Source of the DNA: Gaoshiqia hydrogeniformans
Lineage (GTDB): Bacteria; Bacteroidota; Bacteroidia; Bacteroidales; Prolixibacteraceae
DNA: 64,000 nucleotides
Direction: 5' to 3'
Assembly: GCF_049347105.1 (NCBI RefSeq)
Contig: NZ_CP186334.1
Location: 4,154,001-4,218,000 of the forward strand
Of this stretch, positions 1-8,355 are shown in pieces. Position 1 is the first letter of the stretch. Every line of letters begins with the position of its first letter. Made by a program: the position numbers and the translations under genes. The notes beneath the pieces are model-generated. The model saw only the letters and a program-made list of their open reading frames with translations, ran no database searches and was not told the origin of the DNA.

Positions 1-675
1 AGTTCGGTATTTGACCCGGTTAATACGGAAATCGTAGAAGGGAAAAAGACCAGTAAGAATGTAACTTCAGACTCCGGTGTAAAACTCACCGCAAAATTCC
101 GGGGAGAGGCGATTCTTTCGGAGTACTTTAAATTAGACGAAGCCGGGATTGTTGTTCAGTTTTCCTCTGATGACCAGATGTTCCTTAAAATCCAGGGGAT
201 GAGGCAACAGAGTATTAAGAACTTCATCTCGTTCAGGCAGGAACTGTTGGAACGCTATGTTAACGGCCAGATCTCGTCCAAGGTATATGTTGTCAGGGGA
301 CTGGTATATGCCGATAAATATTATCTTCAGTTTAGCGGGAGCCAGGGAGGTACGGTTGGATTCCAAATAGATGCCGATGTGAAATATCTTGATGCCGAAG
401 TGGAAGCCGATTTTAATATAAAATGGAAAAAAGAGGTTGGTTATCATATCGACGGTTCAACCGGGGGCGTGTTGGCCTATTGTGTTTCAGGAGTTCGTTT
501 GAAAAAACAGTTGATGCCAGCTGGAATTCAGGAGAAAATACGGAACGGAATGTCAGAATCCGATGCTCTCGAATGTTTATCTGTTTCTGAACGACAAGAT
601 TTGTTAAGCAAGGATGCGTTGGAAATCGTAGACCTCACGGATGAGATTCTTTTGGCGCCCGAAAAAACGGAATAG
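1..675 (+). CDS. Gasdermin-N-like protein (5' end outside window)
   Basis: The reading frame is open from base 1, so the start lies upstream; 224 residues are visible. No characterised family is certain. The order of segments resembles the gasdermin pore-forming N-domain: a Gly-rich amphipathic stretch (residues about 20-55), a helical stretch with RQELLERY (about 75-90), then a strand reading VYVVRGLVYADKY (about 97-109). After this come alternating-residue beta strands and a strand with GVLAYCVSGVRLKK. In gasdermins the matching strands read NVYVVTEVL and STLAFRVAQLVI. This is pattern similarity only, without an alignment score. The C-terminal 60 residues are charged and helical. No protease gene, the usual partner of bacterial gasdermins, is seen downstream; upstream is unknown. 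The next gene starts 29 bases later on the same strand. Confidence 0.35.
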   Translation, partial: SSVFDPVNTEIVEGKKTSKNVTSDSGVKLTAKFRGEAILSEYFKLDEAGIVVQFSSDDQMFLKIQGMRQQSIKNFISFRQELLERYVNGQISSKVYVVRGLVYADKYYLQFSGSQGGTVGFQIDADVKYLDAEVEADFNIKWKKEVGYHIDGSTGGVLAYCVSGVRLKKQLMPAGIQEKIRNGMSESDALECLSVSERQDLLSKDALEIVDLTDEILLAPEKTE

Positions 676-704
676 GACTGCAGGAATCGTCCTCTGAATG
701 GTAA

Positions 705-1280
705 ATGTCCGGAAAGATGAAACTTATCAGAACACATATCCCGGAAATTCTGATCATCCAGCCACCGGTTGTCACAACCGGTCAGGGATATACGATTGAA
801 TTGTTCTCAGCGCTAAACTTTTCCGGGTTTATCGGCGATACCACCTTTATGCTCGATACCATCCAGTATTATAAGTTTGGCGTGTTAACCGGTCCGGCTT
901 ATCAGAAACCACCCTATACGCAACTGCAACTGGTTAGCGTGCTGAAAGGAATGGTACTGCAGGTCGCTGTTGACATCCGGATCGGGGCGCCAACCTACGG
1001 ACAGTATGTTTCCGTCATCCTAACCGGGCAGGACCATTATCAGCTATTGGTGCCGAAAGGGTTTGCGCTTGGTTATATTGTCCTGAGCAAATCGGCCTTT
1101 ATCATGATTAAAAGCGACAATATCGGTTCAAACATCGGGAAAAGAGGTTTTTGTTGGAATGATCCCTGGGTGAATATTAACTGGAGGGTACCGGAAAAAT
1201 ACATCGTACTGGCTGAGGCCGATAAACATTATCCTTTTCTTTTGGATGTGAACGATTTTTATTATAAAGACTTTTTATAG
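705..1280 (+). CDS. RmlC-like cupin, catalytic His lost
   Basis: This 191-residue protein has the length and full-length pattern of dTDP-4-dehydrorhamnose 3,5-epimerase: an N-terminal MKLIRTHIPEILIIQP, then GVLTGPAYQKPP, AVDIRIGAPTYGQY, a GFALGY strand and CWNDPWVNINW. True RmlC enzymes read LRGLHYQ, where the His is the catalytic base, and GFAHGF. Here both His are replaced (PAYQ and GFALGY) and the Arg of LRG is Thr, so it is probably not an active epimerase. The WNDP motif is kept. An alternative start is the Met at 717, which matches the usual RmlC N-terminus. No other sugar-nucleotide gene is adjacent; a small HAD hydrolase follows after 53 bases. It may bind a sugar nucleotide or serve as a structural cupin; this is inference. 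Confidence 0.7.
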   Translation: MSGKMKLIRTHIPEILIIQPPVVTTGQGYTIELFSALNFSGFIGDTTFMLDTIQYYKFGVLTGPAYQKPPYTQLQLVSVLKGMVLQVAVDIRIGAPTYGQYVSVILTGQDHYQLLVPKGFALGYIVLSKSAFIMIKSDNIGSNIGKRGFCWNDPWVNINWRVPEKYIVLAEADKHYPFLLDVNDFYYKDFL

Positions 1281-1333
1281 ATGCATGCAAGACATCCTTG
1301 TGAGGGGAGGATGAATGAAATAAATGGATAACC

Positions 1334-1717
1334 ATGTATACATCAGGAGGAAATAAAGCACGAAAAACGATTGTTGCCGTCGACTTTGACGGTACGATTG
1401 TCGAACATAAATATCCAAAAATAGGGAAGGAGGTTCCCTTTGCAGTACAAACATTGAAAATGCTTCAGAATGATGGGTTCCGTCTGATTCTTTGGACTTC
1501 GAGGTATGGCAAAGAATTGGAGGAAGCAATAAAATTCTGTCATGAAAGAGGTCTTGAATTTTTTGCCGTGAATAAAAATTATCCGGAGGAAATCTTCGGC
1601 GAAAATTTAAGCCGGAAAATAGTGGCTGATATTTATATTGACGACCGGAACTATGGCGGGATACCATCATGGGGCGAAATTTACCACAAACTCAAGGAGG
1701 GATCTTTTGATTATTAA
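1334..1717 (+). CDS. Small HAD-family hydrolase (BT0820-like)
   Basis: A 127-residue HAD-fold protein. HAD motif I is AVDFDGTIVE (about residues 16-25) with the nucleophile and acid Asp pair; motif II is LILWTSR (about 52-58). The C-terminal part holds IYIDDRNYGG, a motif IV type acidic pair. The length and the lack of a cap domain fit the short Bacteroidota HAD proteins often annotated as hydrolase or capsule-biosynthesis phosphatase. The substrate is unknown. It lies on the same strand as the degenerate RmlC-like gene (53-base gap) and 23 bases before the OmpA-family gene, so co-transcription is possible. Confidence 0.75.
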   Translation: MYTSGGNKARKTIVAVDFDGTIVEHKYPKIGKEVPFAVQTLKMLQNDGFRLILWTSRYGKELEEAIKFCHERGLEFFAVNKNYPEEIFGENLSRKIVADIYIDDRNYGGIPSWGEIYHKLKEGSFDY

Positions 1718-1740
1718 TTCACCGCTTAAAAGTTAACGTA

Positions 1741-2928
1741 ATGAAAAAGAAGTTTGTTTTTCTGGTAATTGCCGGATTGATGACCCTGGAGGGCTTTGCC
1801 CAAAGCGGGACGCCAGCCGGGACCGTTTTTAATCAATGGTCGATCGATGCCGGTATTGGTTTAACCAAGCCGTATCGCAATTTTGACGCAGGTTATTATG
1901 CAGCGACACCTGATTTTTTGGCAACAGAAATAGGATTACGCTACATGATTAACGAATTTTTTGGTCTGAAATTCGGGTTTGGTTACAACCAGTTTACCGA
2001 AGCGAAGAACAGCCTTGATTTCCAAACGAGTGAATACCGTCTGGATTTACAAGGTGTAATGAATGTTGGTCGCGTTTTGCAGTTCGAGAACTGGACCAAA
2101 ACATTTAACTTGCTGGCGCACGGAGGTTTCGGTGTTGGAAAGATGGATTATGATCTGGCTTCCGATGTCGATGACTATGTGGGTAATGTGATTGGCGGTC
2201 TGACTGCCCAGGTGAAATTATCACCCCGCGTTGCCCTGAACCTCGATGGAAGCGCCTTTTTTAACATCCGTCAGAATAATTCATTTAATGGTAACGGATC
2301 CGGAAATAGTAAAAACCTGGGTGCTGTTTTTAACGGAACGGTGGGTCTTTCAATCTACCTGGGTAAAAACAAAACCCACGCCGACTGGTACCTGCGTGGC
2401 GATGAGAAATACAATGCGCTTAATTTGCGGGTTTCGGCATTGGATTCCCGGGTGAAAGCCGTTGAAGACGAATCGGCCAAAGCCAGGGATCTGGCCAAAA
2501 CACAGGGCGATGTTGAAGAGCTGAGCAAGAGAGTTGCCGCATTGGGCGATAAAGAACAGGGAACCGGTAACTACGACGAATTTGTAAAGAAACTGGTGAA
2601 CGACGGCTACGCGAATATTTATTTCGACTTCAACAGCAGCGTTGTTAAAAGCACAAATGCATCAACTTTAGGATTTATCCGCATATACCTGCAAAAGAAC
2701 CCGGGAGCAAAACTGGATGTTCTGGGTTATGCTGATGAAGTTGGGCCGGAAGATTACAACCAGAAGCTTTCGCAACGACGTGCCGATGCAGCCGTGAAAG
2801 TACTGGTTGAAGCAGGAATCGACGGTTCAAGATTGAACGCGGTAGGTAAAGGCGAAGATACCAGCGTGAACAAAGATTCTTCACAAGCCCGTCAGTTGGC
2901 ACGGAGAGTTAGTTTTGTGGTGAAATAA
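1741..2928 (+). CDS. OmpA-family outer-membrane protein
   Basis: 395 residues with an N-terminal signal peptide ending near GFAQS. Residues about 30-210 form a Tyr/Gly-rich beta-barrel of the outer-membrane porin type. A short coiled-coil-like linker follows (about 225-265, with heptads such as LRVSALDSRVKAVEDES). The C-terminal OmpA/MotB peptidoglycan-binding domain (about 280-395) shows IYFDFNSSVV, LDVLGYADEVGPEDYNQKLSQ and the RRADAAVKVLVEAG signature, ending ARRVSFVVK. It should anchor the outer membrane to peptidoglycan. A long inverted repeat follows its stop, so it probably ends its transcription unit. The start at 1741 begins a normal signal peptide (MKKKFVFLVIAG). Confidence 0.9.
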   Translation: MKKKFVFLVIAGLMTLEGFAQSGTPAGTVFNQWSIDAGIGLTKPYRNFDAGYYAATPDFLATEIGLRYMINEFFGLKFGFGYNQFTEAKNSLDFQTSEYRLDLQGVMNVGRVLQFENWTKTFNLLAHGGFGVGKMDYDLASDVDDYVGNVIGGLTAQVKLSPRVALNLDGSAFFNIRQNNSFNGNGSGNSKNLGAVFNGTVGLSIYLGKNKTHADWYLRGDEKYNALNLRVSALDSRVKAVEDESAKARDLAKTQGDVEELSKRVAALGDKEQGTGNYDEFVKKLVNDGYANIYFDFNSSVVKSTNASTLGFIRIYLQKNPGAKLDVLGYADEVGPEDYNQKLSQRRADAAVKVLVEAGIDGSRLNAVGKGEDTSVNKDSSQARQLARRVSFVVK

Positions 2929-2943
2929 TTGCTTCTGTTTGGC

Positions 2944-2994
2944 AATCCTCAAACCCCGACTTGGATCAATCCGAAAAGTTGAGGTTTGGGGATT
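2944..2994. terminator. Probable terminator after the OmpA gene
   Basis: Two 17-base arms (2944-2960 and 2978-2994) are complementary with one mismatch and two G-T pairs, separated by 17 bases. The sequence lies 15 bases after the stop codon. The T-run after it is weak (taatattt), so this may be a stabilising 3' hairpin rather than a strong terminator. Confidence 0.5.
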
Positions 2995-3607
2995 AATATT
3001 TGTATCATTCAAAAACACCTTATCTTTTTGTTTTTAACCATACATATAGCAAAGTTGCATATATCGACTGTAAATCAGAGGTTAAGACATCATGAACCAA
3101 TGATGTAAAGACCATCGTATGCCTGTTCCGGACATTGAGGTTAAGGAATATTCATGGGATTAATCCATCATCGTGGAATGGTTGGGAAGTTCCGTTTGTT
3201 CTATCTATATCCGACAGACGAAAGCCTTTCCTCTGTCAAATAAATTACCGGTAATCATTGCCCGGCATTTCTGCGAATGCTTCCGGCTTTTAGTTTTTTT
3301 CGGGCCGCAAATCAGATCTCTTTGGTTACCTGGCGTAGCTTTAGATTTGCTTTGCATTAAATTTTATGATCTTTTCATTGGAACTCTCATGAAAAAAATC
3401 ATAATACCTACCTCTGGTGAAGCATGAATACCACCTCCCCGATATACCCGTTTCATCCCTAAAGCGACATCAGGTCAATAAACTTGTATTTTTGTGTGTC
3501 AATATTTACAGTATTTTTGCCGTAATTTAAACAAGATCAAATGATAATATAAAAATTTGGCCTTTTCTTTTTTATTACACTTACGAAGATACAAAAGATT
3601 TCGCCAG
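2995..3607. other. Intergenic, no gene seen
   Basis: About 610 bases between the OmpA gene and the small HTH gene. An 84-codon frame at 3173-3427 has no domain, no plausible signal and uneven codon use, and I do not support it. The only signals seen are the two TATTTTTG boxes near the right end, listed separately. Confidence 0.6.
3491..3519 (+). promoter_or_regulatory. Bacteroidota-type promoter for the HTH gene
   Basis: A TTTG (-33 box, 3491-3494) and a perfect TATTTTTG (-7 box, 3512-3519) are spaced by 17 bases. A second perfect TATTTTTG lies at 3487-3494, so tandem start sites are possible. The ATG at 3608 would follow a leader of about 80 bases. Confidence 0.5.
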
Positions 3608-3979
3608 ATGCAAGGGAAAGAACGGAAAATATCACCCATAAAACAAAGAATTTTGCAATTCGTTGAAACTCTTGACATCAGTAAGAGAGATTTTTATGCA
3701 AAAACCGGCATATCAAGAGGAACCCTTGAGAACAGGACCGGAATTACGGAAGATATTTTGGCGAAATTTATCGCCGCTTACCCGGAAGTATCGATTATGT
3801 GGCTCGTTATTGGACAGGGAAAAATGAAAGATGATTGCAGTTATGAGAAAAATAACGAAAACTCGTTCCGGTCATACATCCATATGCTTGAAATGATCAA
3901 GGACCTTGCCGGAGAGAATGCTTTATTAAAGAAAAAGATTGAAGATCTGGAAAGGAGAAATCAAATTGACAATCAGTGA
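3608..3979 (+). CDS. Small HTH (phage-repressor-like) regulator
   Basis: About 123 residues from ATG 3608. The frame can be extended to a TTG at 3557, but the added residues are unconvincing. Residues about 5-65 form a helix-turn-helix of the type found in many short Bacteroidota regulators: IKQRILQFVETL, then SKRDFYAKTGISRGTLENRTGITEDILAKF, and a tail with VSIMWLVIGQGKM. This resembles XRE/CI-like DNA-binding domains that end in a W-L-x-x-G-x-G turn. The C-terminal 35 residues are predicted coiled coil (LAGENALLKKKIEDLERR), probably for dimerisation. The target is unknown. It precedes the FNR-like gene by 144 bases on the same strand. Confidence 0.7.
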   Translation: MQGKERKISPIKQRILQFVETLDISKRDFYAKTGISRGTLENRTGITEDILAKFIAAYPEVSIMWLVIGQGKMKDDCSYEKNNENSFRSYIHMLEMIKDLAGENALLKKKIEDLERRNQIDNQ

Positions 3980-4123
3980 TTTGGCTGTCTTTCTGCCGGG
4001 CCTTAATTAAACATTTTGCCCATCCGATCCTTTGTTCCGGTTGTTTTTCAAATGATTACCCGGACCGGACCCCCCTGATATGATCAAATTTACTTTTAGC
4101 AATAAAATTTCTTTTCTGACAGT

Positions 4124-4783
4124 ATGTTGAAAAACACGAACCTGAATTTCCGGGAATTTATGTCAGAGCTCAGGATGAAACTTCCTCCCGGGATTCGTCG
4201 AAAGATCAAAAAACGAAGGCTGCTAAAAGGAACTTACCTGGTTCATGCAGGTGAAGTTTCTTCGGCGGTCTGGTATTTTAAGTCGGGTATTGCCCATGTT
4301 TTTTTTCAAAAAGGGGAAATAAAGATCACACAGGATTTCATTTTTGCCGATGATCTGTTTTGCGTTTATCCCGGCCTTTTTATGAATGAACCCTCTTCGG
4401 TATCAGTCCAGTTATTAACTGATGCAAAGGTATTGATGGTCAACCTGGTTGGATGGGATATCCGGAAGGAGAAAAACAGTGTGGTTCACGAAATCGAACG
4501 GGTTATTGTTTCCCGGTGGTTCCGGATGATGGAAGAGAGGTCCATCATGCGTTTTTTTACGGTGACCGAGCAATATCTCTTTTTGCATAAAAGACATCCA
4601 CGGCTGATCAAGCATATTCCCTCTGTATTTCTTGCGGATTACCTGGGTACCTCGCCTGAAACAATCTCCCGGGTAAGGGCCAAAGTACGGGATGGTTGCG
4701 GCGTTTCCGACCAGGCGCCTTTTTGGTATCTGTTCGAAAAAAAAGCATTTAAAACGGGACTGGATTTAAAAGAGTTTAAGTGA
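4124..4783 (+). CDS. Crp/Fnr-family transcriptional regulator
   Basis: 219 residues. The N-terminal part (about 20-120) is a cyclic-nucleotide-binding-type beta-roll (KKRRLLKGTYLVHAGEVSSAVWYFKSGIAHVFF). A long helix follows, then a C-terminal winged HTH (about 165-190): VFLADYLGTSPETISRVR. The recognition helix ETISR has the same Glu, Ser and Arg spacing as E. coli FNR (VETISR), whose residues read the TTGAT half-site. The cysteines do not form the N-terminal cluster of FNR, so oxygen sensing by an Fe-S cluster is not supported. A perfect TTGAC-N4-GTCAA box lies at 8230-8245, ahead of the pilus operon. The stop is only 25 bases before the 1120-residue surface protein gene, so the two are probably co-transcribed. 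A TGAT-N3-ATCA element at 4076-4086 lies upstream. Confidence 0.88.
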   Translation: MLKNTNLNFREFMSELRMKLPPGIRRKIKKRRLLKGTYLVHAGEVSSAVWYFKSGIAHVFFQKGEIKITQDFIFADDLFCVYPGLFMNEPSSVSVQLLTDAKVLMVNLVGWDIRKEKNSVVHEIERVIVSRWFRMMEERSIMRFFTVTEQYLFLHKRHPRLIKHIPSVFLADYLGTSPETISRVRAKVRDGCGVSDQAPFWYLFEKKAFKTGLDLKEFK

Positions 4784-4808
4784 ATTTTTCATACTGAAAA
4801 TAGTATAT

Positions 4809-7800
4809 ATGTGGGGGGTCTTAAACAGATTTGGCTTGCCGGTTAATTCGCTGGTTCTGTCTGTTGTTTTTTGTTTTTCGCCGGTTATGGACCTAAGCGG
4901 GCAAACTTGGACAGGGAATGTCAGTAACAGTTGGCATGTAGCCGGAAACTGGGACCCTCAGACCGTTCCCGGTTCCGGTTCTACGGCGAATATCCGTCCT
5001 GTTTCATCACATCCTTATCCGCTTATCACCCAAAATGTAACCGTGTACCGGATCAATTTGAGCGAATGGTCCTCCGGTGGTGAGCTGACCATTACCAACG
5101 GGGCTATGCTCACGGTTACCGAACGGTTTGATATCAATAATAACGGGCAACTCTTTCTGGATAATGGTTTCCTTCAGTTCGACGGGAACGGCGGAGGACA
5201 GCGCAGGATCAATACAGGATATACCAATGTGCTGATACAAATCATGAACGGCGGCGCGTTAAGTGTGGCTTATGACAGGCTTCAGCTAAACGGAGAGCTT
5301 TGGGTGGATGGCGGTAATGTGAACCTTGGAAACGGGTTGCAGCTTTCAACCGGAAAACTTTTCAAGGTAACTGAAGGAGAGATCACTGTTTTCGGACAAA
5401 CAGATATTTACGGCTCCGTTGATGGGGGAAGGGGTAATTTTGTTTTTGACGGCGATCCGTCAAACAACCAGCATCAGGTGACCATCCGTAGCGGGGGGCG
5501 TTTTTATATGGCGCCTTCTTCTCCCGAAAACTACCCGCCGGATTGCCCGCCTGATACGCCTGTCCCCCCGGTTTTATCGGGCGGGACCATCGATTTTTAT
5601 TCTCCCTCCTATGTTGAAAACAATGGCCGTTTGTATGGCGGCGATGCTGTCATTACATTTTATAAACCGACCAATTCGCAAGGGGATGCGATAACTGATA
5701 TTCACAATGGCCTCATGGTTTTTAAGGATAACGTCACCATCAGCAATACGGCCTGGTTGAAAATTGCCTGCAAAGGAACAATCAGGGTGGAAGGTAATAG
5801 TATTTTTCAGCAAAACGGCAACATGGATGTCGGCGACGGGAACTTTACGGTGAGCGGTGATGCCGTTTTTCAGAACAGTGGGAGATTAGATGCCGATGAA
5901 GGAAACATCGTTTTTGAAGGCAATGTGACCATTGCCAACACCGGGGGTATTATTAATGCCGGGAGCAGTACCATTTATTTCAGCGGCGATATATTTAATA
6001 ACAGCGGGACATTTAACCCGGGGACCAGTACCTTTATTTTTGAGGGCGACGGGAACCAGCTTATCACAGGGACAAATGCGCTGATCACGTTTTATAACCT
6101 GATCATCGAAGACAGTTCAACTGTTCAATCCATTCAAAATGTGTTGGTATTGAATGATATGGCAGTGGACGATGACGGTGAATTTGAAGTTGATCCGGGA
6201 CTCACCCTCAACGTGGTAGGCGATGTTACCGGCGACCCGTATGTGGATACCAACCGTCCTTATATTATAGCCATCAACATCAATGCCCCCAATTCCATTA
6301 CGGCTGTTTTTGACGAAACGCTCGATCCGGGTTCATCGCAAACAGCATCCAATTATCGCGTTGAAAATGAATCCGGAGCGACCGTGGATTATCCTTCGAA
6401 TCCGATCCGTGGAGGCGCAGGCAATCGTGAGATCACCCTCACGCTGGGTTTTAATATGGTGGAAGATGTTAATTACTACCTGATTGTAAACAATGTAAAA
6501 GATCTGGATGGTTATTCAGTCAGTGCCAATCATAAAAAGCGCTTTGCTGCAACAACGCCCGAGACACTTTGGCAATGGGCCGGAACGATCGATTCGGACT
6601 GGGATAAGCCTGGCAACTGGTCAAAAAACAGCTTACCTCCGGTTGATGCGCAGGTTGTCATTCCTGTAACTCCAAATAACCCGTTGATATCTTCTTCTGC
6701 GAACCAGGTAGCTGAACTTGAGATCAGGCAAGGAGCTTCATTAACCATTGGCGCCGCCGGTAGCTTAAGTGTGGATTACAATTTAGAGAATTTCGAAGGA
6801 AATCCGGGATTGAGGATTGAGTCCACCGCCGAAGGAACCGGATCGCTGGTCCATCAGACAGATCAGGTTTTGGGAACTGTTAAACGTTATATTAGCGGTG
6901 ATGCCGAAGACTGGCACTTTCTTTCTGCTCCGGTCACAGCCCAGTCGATCCTGGGCAGTTGGACTCCTTCAGGCACTTATGGCGATGGTACCGGTTATGA
7001 TCTTTATATTTGGAACGAACCGGCCTCTTGCTGGGTTTATCACCTCAATACCACCGTAAGCCCTACCTGGCCGGGCGTACACGGGCAGACCTATTTTGTG
7101 CCGGGCCGGGGCTATCTTTATGCCGTGCAGGAACTGGCGGTAACAAAAGAGTTTACCGGATTTCTTGGCAATGGGACAGTTCCCCGTCCGGTAACGGCAA
7201 GTGCGACCGGGAATTATAAAGGGTTTAACCTGTTGGGTAATCCTTATCCCTCCAGTATCGACTGGAAAGACGAAAACGGCTTTGTTCGTAACATGCTTTA
7301 TAATAACGGAGGGGGTTATGATATCTGGGTGTGGAGCTCTACGGCCAACAATTACGGTGTCTTTAATTCGGCTGACACCGGCGATACCGGGACAAACCAT
7401 GTTTCGCGTTACATAGCTCCCATGCAGGGATTTTTTGTTCGGGCCGTTTCGTCGGGTACGTTTGGATTTAACAACAACGCACGGGTACATAACGAGGCCG
7501 GGAAATGGCTGAAAAGCGCCGGGATAAATCGTTCCGCAAATACAATCCGCCTGACGGTGCAATCTCTCGCGGGAGCAGGGAGCGATGAAGTGAAATTTGA
7601 ATTTGGACATGCGGCGAACGAAAACGGGGCCATAAAACTTTTTAGTCCTGTTGAAACGGCCCCGGGGCTTTACCTGCCTTCTGATGATGAAAATTACACG
7701 ATTCGTTACCTGACTGACACCATTGAAAACAGTTCGGTGCAGCTTGCATTTAAAGCAGGGGTAACCGGAAACTACAACCTGCAATGCTCTTATGATGAAC

Positions 7801-8171
7801 TTACGTTTGGCCCTGTTTTTCTGGTAGACCAGTTGACCGGCTCAACGCATAATTTTGCTATCTCAGATAACTATTCTTTCACCGCCGCGAAAACAGACTC
7901 CCCCGGGCGCTTCGTGATCCGGTTCCGTACGGTCCCGGCAAAAGCTTCTGTTGAAGCAAAAGTTTATATTTCAGGTAGCGAACTGTTTATTGACCTTGGT
8001 AAATTGGAAGGTATGATTGAAATACAATTGACAGATATCAGCGGAAGGATTGTCCGCAGGCAGACATTGCCCGGAGGGCAATTGGTCAGATGGCCGATGA
8101 ATACAAGGGGCGTATTCGTGGTTACAATTCGTTCTTCCGGATTAAAATTAAGTTACAAAATAGTTTTTTAA
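4809..8171 (+). CDS. Large surface protein with T9SS type A signal
   Basis: 1120 residues with an N-terminal hydrophobic signal (about 10-33, ending near SGQTW). Two similar blocks start at about residues 33 and 593 (QTWTGNVSNSWHVAGNWDP and WQWAGTIDSDWDKPGNWSK); such W-x-G-x-x-x-x-x-W-x-x-x-x-N-W blocks recur in Bacteroidota surface proteins. Between them, repetitive beta-helix-like sequence carries many NNGxL and GNxxF turns (about 80-440), then an Ig-like SbsA-type stretch (about 485-590). The C-terminal 70 residues are a T9SS type A sorting domain (IEIQLTDISGRIVRRQTL, then a GVFVVTIRSSG turn and a final basic strand), so the protein should be exported and attached to the cell surface. It sits between the FNR-like gene and the chaperone-usher operon; a role in surface adhesion alongside the pilus is inferred from position only. 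Confidence 0.8.
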   Translation: MWGVLNRFGLPVNSLVLSVVFCFSPVMDLSGQTWTGNVSNSWHVAGNWDPQTVPGSGSTANIRPVSSHPYPLITQNVTVYRINLSEWSSGGELTITNGAMLTVTERFDINNNGQLFLDNGFLQFDGNGGGQRRINTGYTNVLIQIMNGGALSVAYDRLQLNGELWVDGGNVNLGNGLQLSTGKLFKVTEGEITVFGQTDIYGSVDGGRGNFVFDGDPSNNQHQVTIRSGGRFYMAPSSPENYPPDCPPDTPVPPVLSGGTIDFYSPSYVENNGRLYGGDAVITFYKPTNSQGDAITDIHNGLMVFKDNVTISNTAWLKIACKGTIRVEGNSIFQQNGNMDVGDGNFTVSGDAVFQNSGRLDADEGNIVFEGNVTIANTGGIINAGSSTIYFSGDIFNNSGTFNPGTSTFIFEGDGNQLITGTNALITFYNLIIEDSSTVQSIQNVLVLNDMAVDDDGEFEVDPGLTLNVVGDVTGDPYVDTNRPYIIAININAPNSITAVFDETLDPGSSQTASNYRVENESGATVDYPSNPIRGGAGNREITLTLGFNMVEDVNYYLIVNNVKDLDGYSVSANHKKRFAATTPETLWQWAGTIDSDWDKPGNWSKNSLPPVDAQVVIPVTPNNPLISSSANQVAELEIRQGASLTIGAAGSLSVDYNLENFEGNPGLRIESTAEGTGSLVHQTDQVLGTVKRYISGDAEDWHFLSAPVTAQSILGSWTPSGTYGDGTGYDLYIWNEPASCWVYHLNTTVSPTWPGVHGQTYFVPGRGYLYAVQELAVTKEFTGFLGNGTVPRPVTASATGNYKGFNLLGNPYPSSIDWKDENGFVRNMLYNNGGGYDIWVWSSTANNYGVFNSADTGDTGTNHVSRYIAPMQGFFVRAVSSGTFGFNNNARVHNEAGKWLKSAGINRSANTIRLTVQSLAGAGSDEVKFEFGHAANENGAIKLFSPVETAPGLYLPSDDENYTIRYLTDTIENSSVQLAFKAGVTGNYNLQCSYDELTFGPVFLVDQLTGSTHNFAISDNYSFTAAKTDSPGRFVIRFRTVPAKASVEAKVYISGSELFIDLGKLEGMIEIQLTDISGRIVRRQTLPGGQLVRWPMNTRGVFVVTIRSSGLKLSYKIVF

Positions 8172-8229
8172 CTCCCCTTTTCCGAAAGTAACCCCCTTTT
8201 TATTAAGAAATAGCAACAATTTGTGATTT

Positions 8230-8245
8230 CTTGACTTTTGTCAAG
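8230..8245. promoter_or_regulatory. FNR/Crp-type box ahead of the pilus operon
   Basis: CTTGAC-TTTT-GTCAAG is a perfect 6+4+6 inverted repeat with the half-site spacing of FNR boxes (TTGAT-N4-ATCAA). It lies 111 bases before the first DUF4402 gene. The only Crp/Fnr gene in the window (4124-4783) has an FNR-like recognition helix. Its binding here is an inference. Confidence 0.5.
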
Positions 8246-8355
8246 TTCTCCTCTAAATAGACTTCATTTACTTTGTCCTCATGAAATTCGTGAAAAAGGG
8301 ACGTTTTGCGAATCTAAAAAATTATAAATCAATTAATTTCTGAAAAATTGCGATT

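Noticed and set aside
3173..3427. An 84-codon plus-strand frame with a Met start
   Set aside because: No domain, no export signal, many Cys and rare codon patterns, and no promoter right before it. Probably chance in an AT-rich gap.
6969..7784. A 271-codon minus-strand frame inside the surface-protein gene
   Set aside because: It overlaps the strong plus-strand frame throughout and has no motif; it is a shadow of it.
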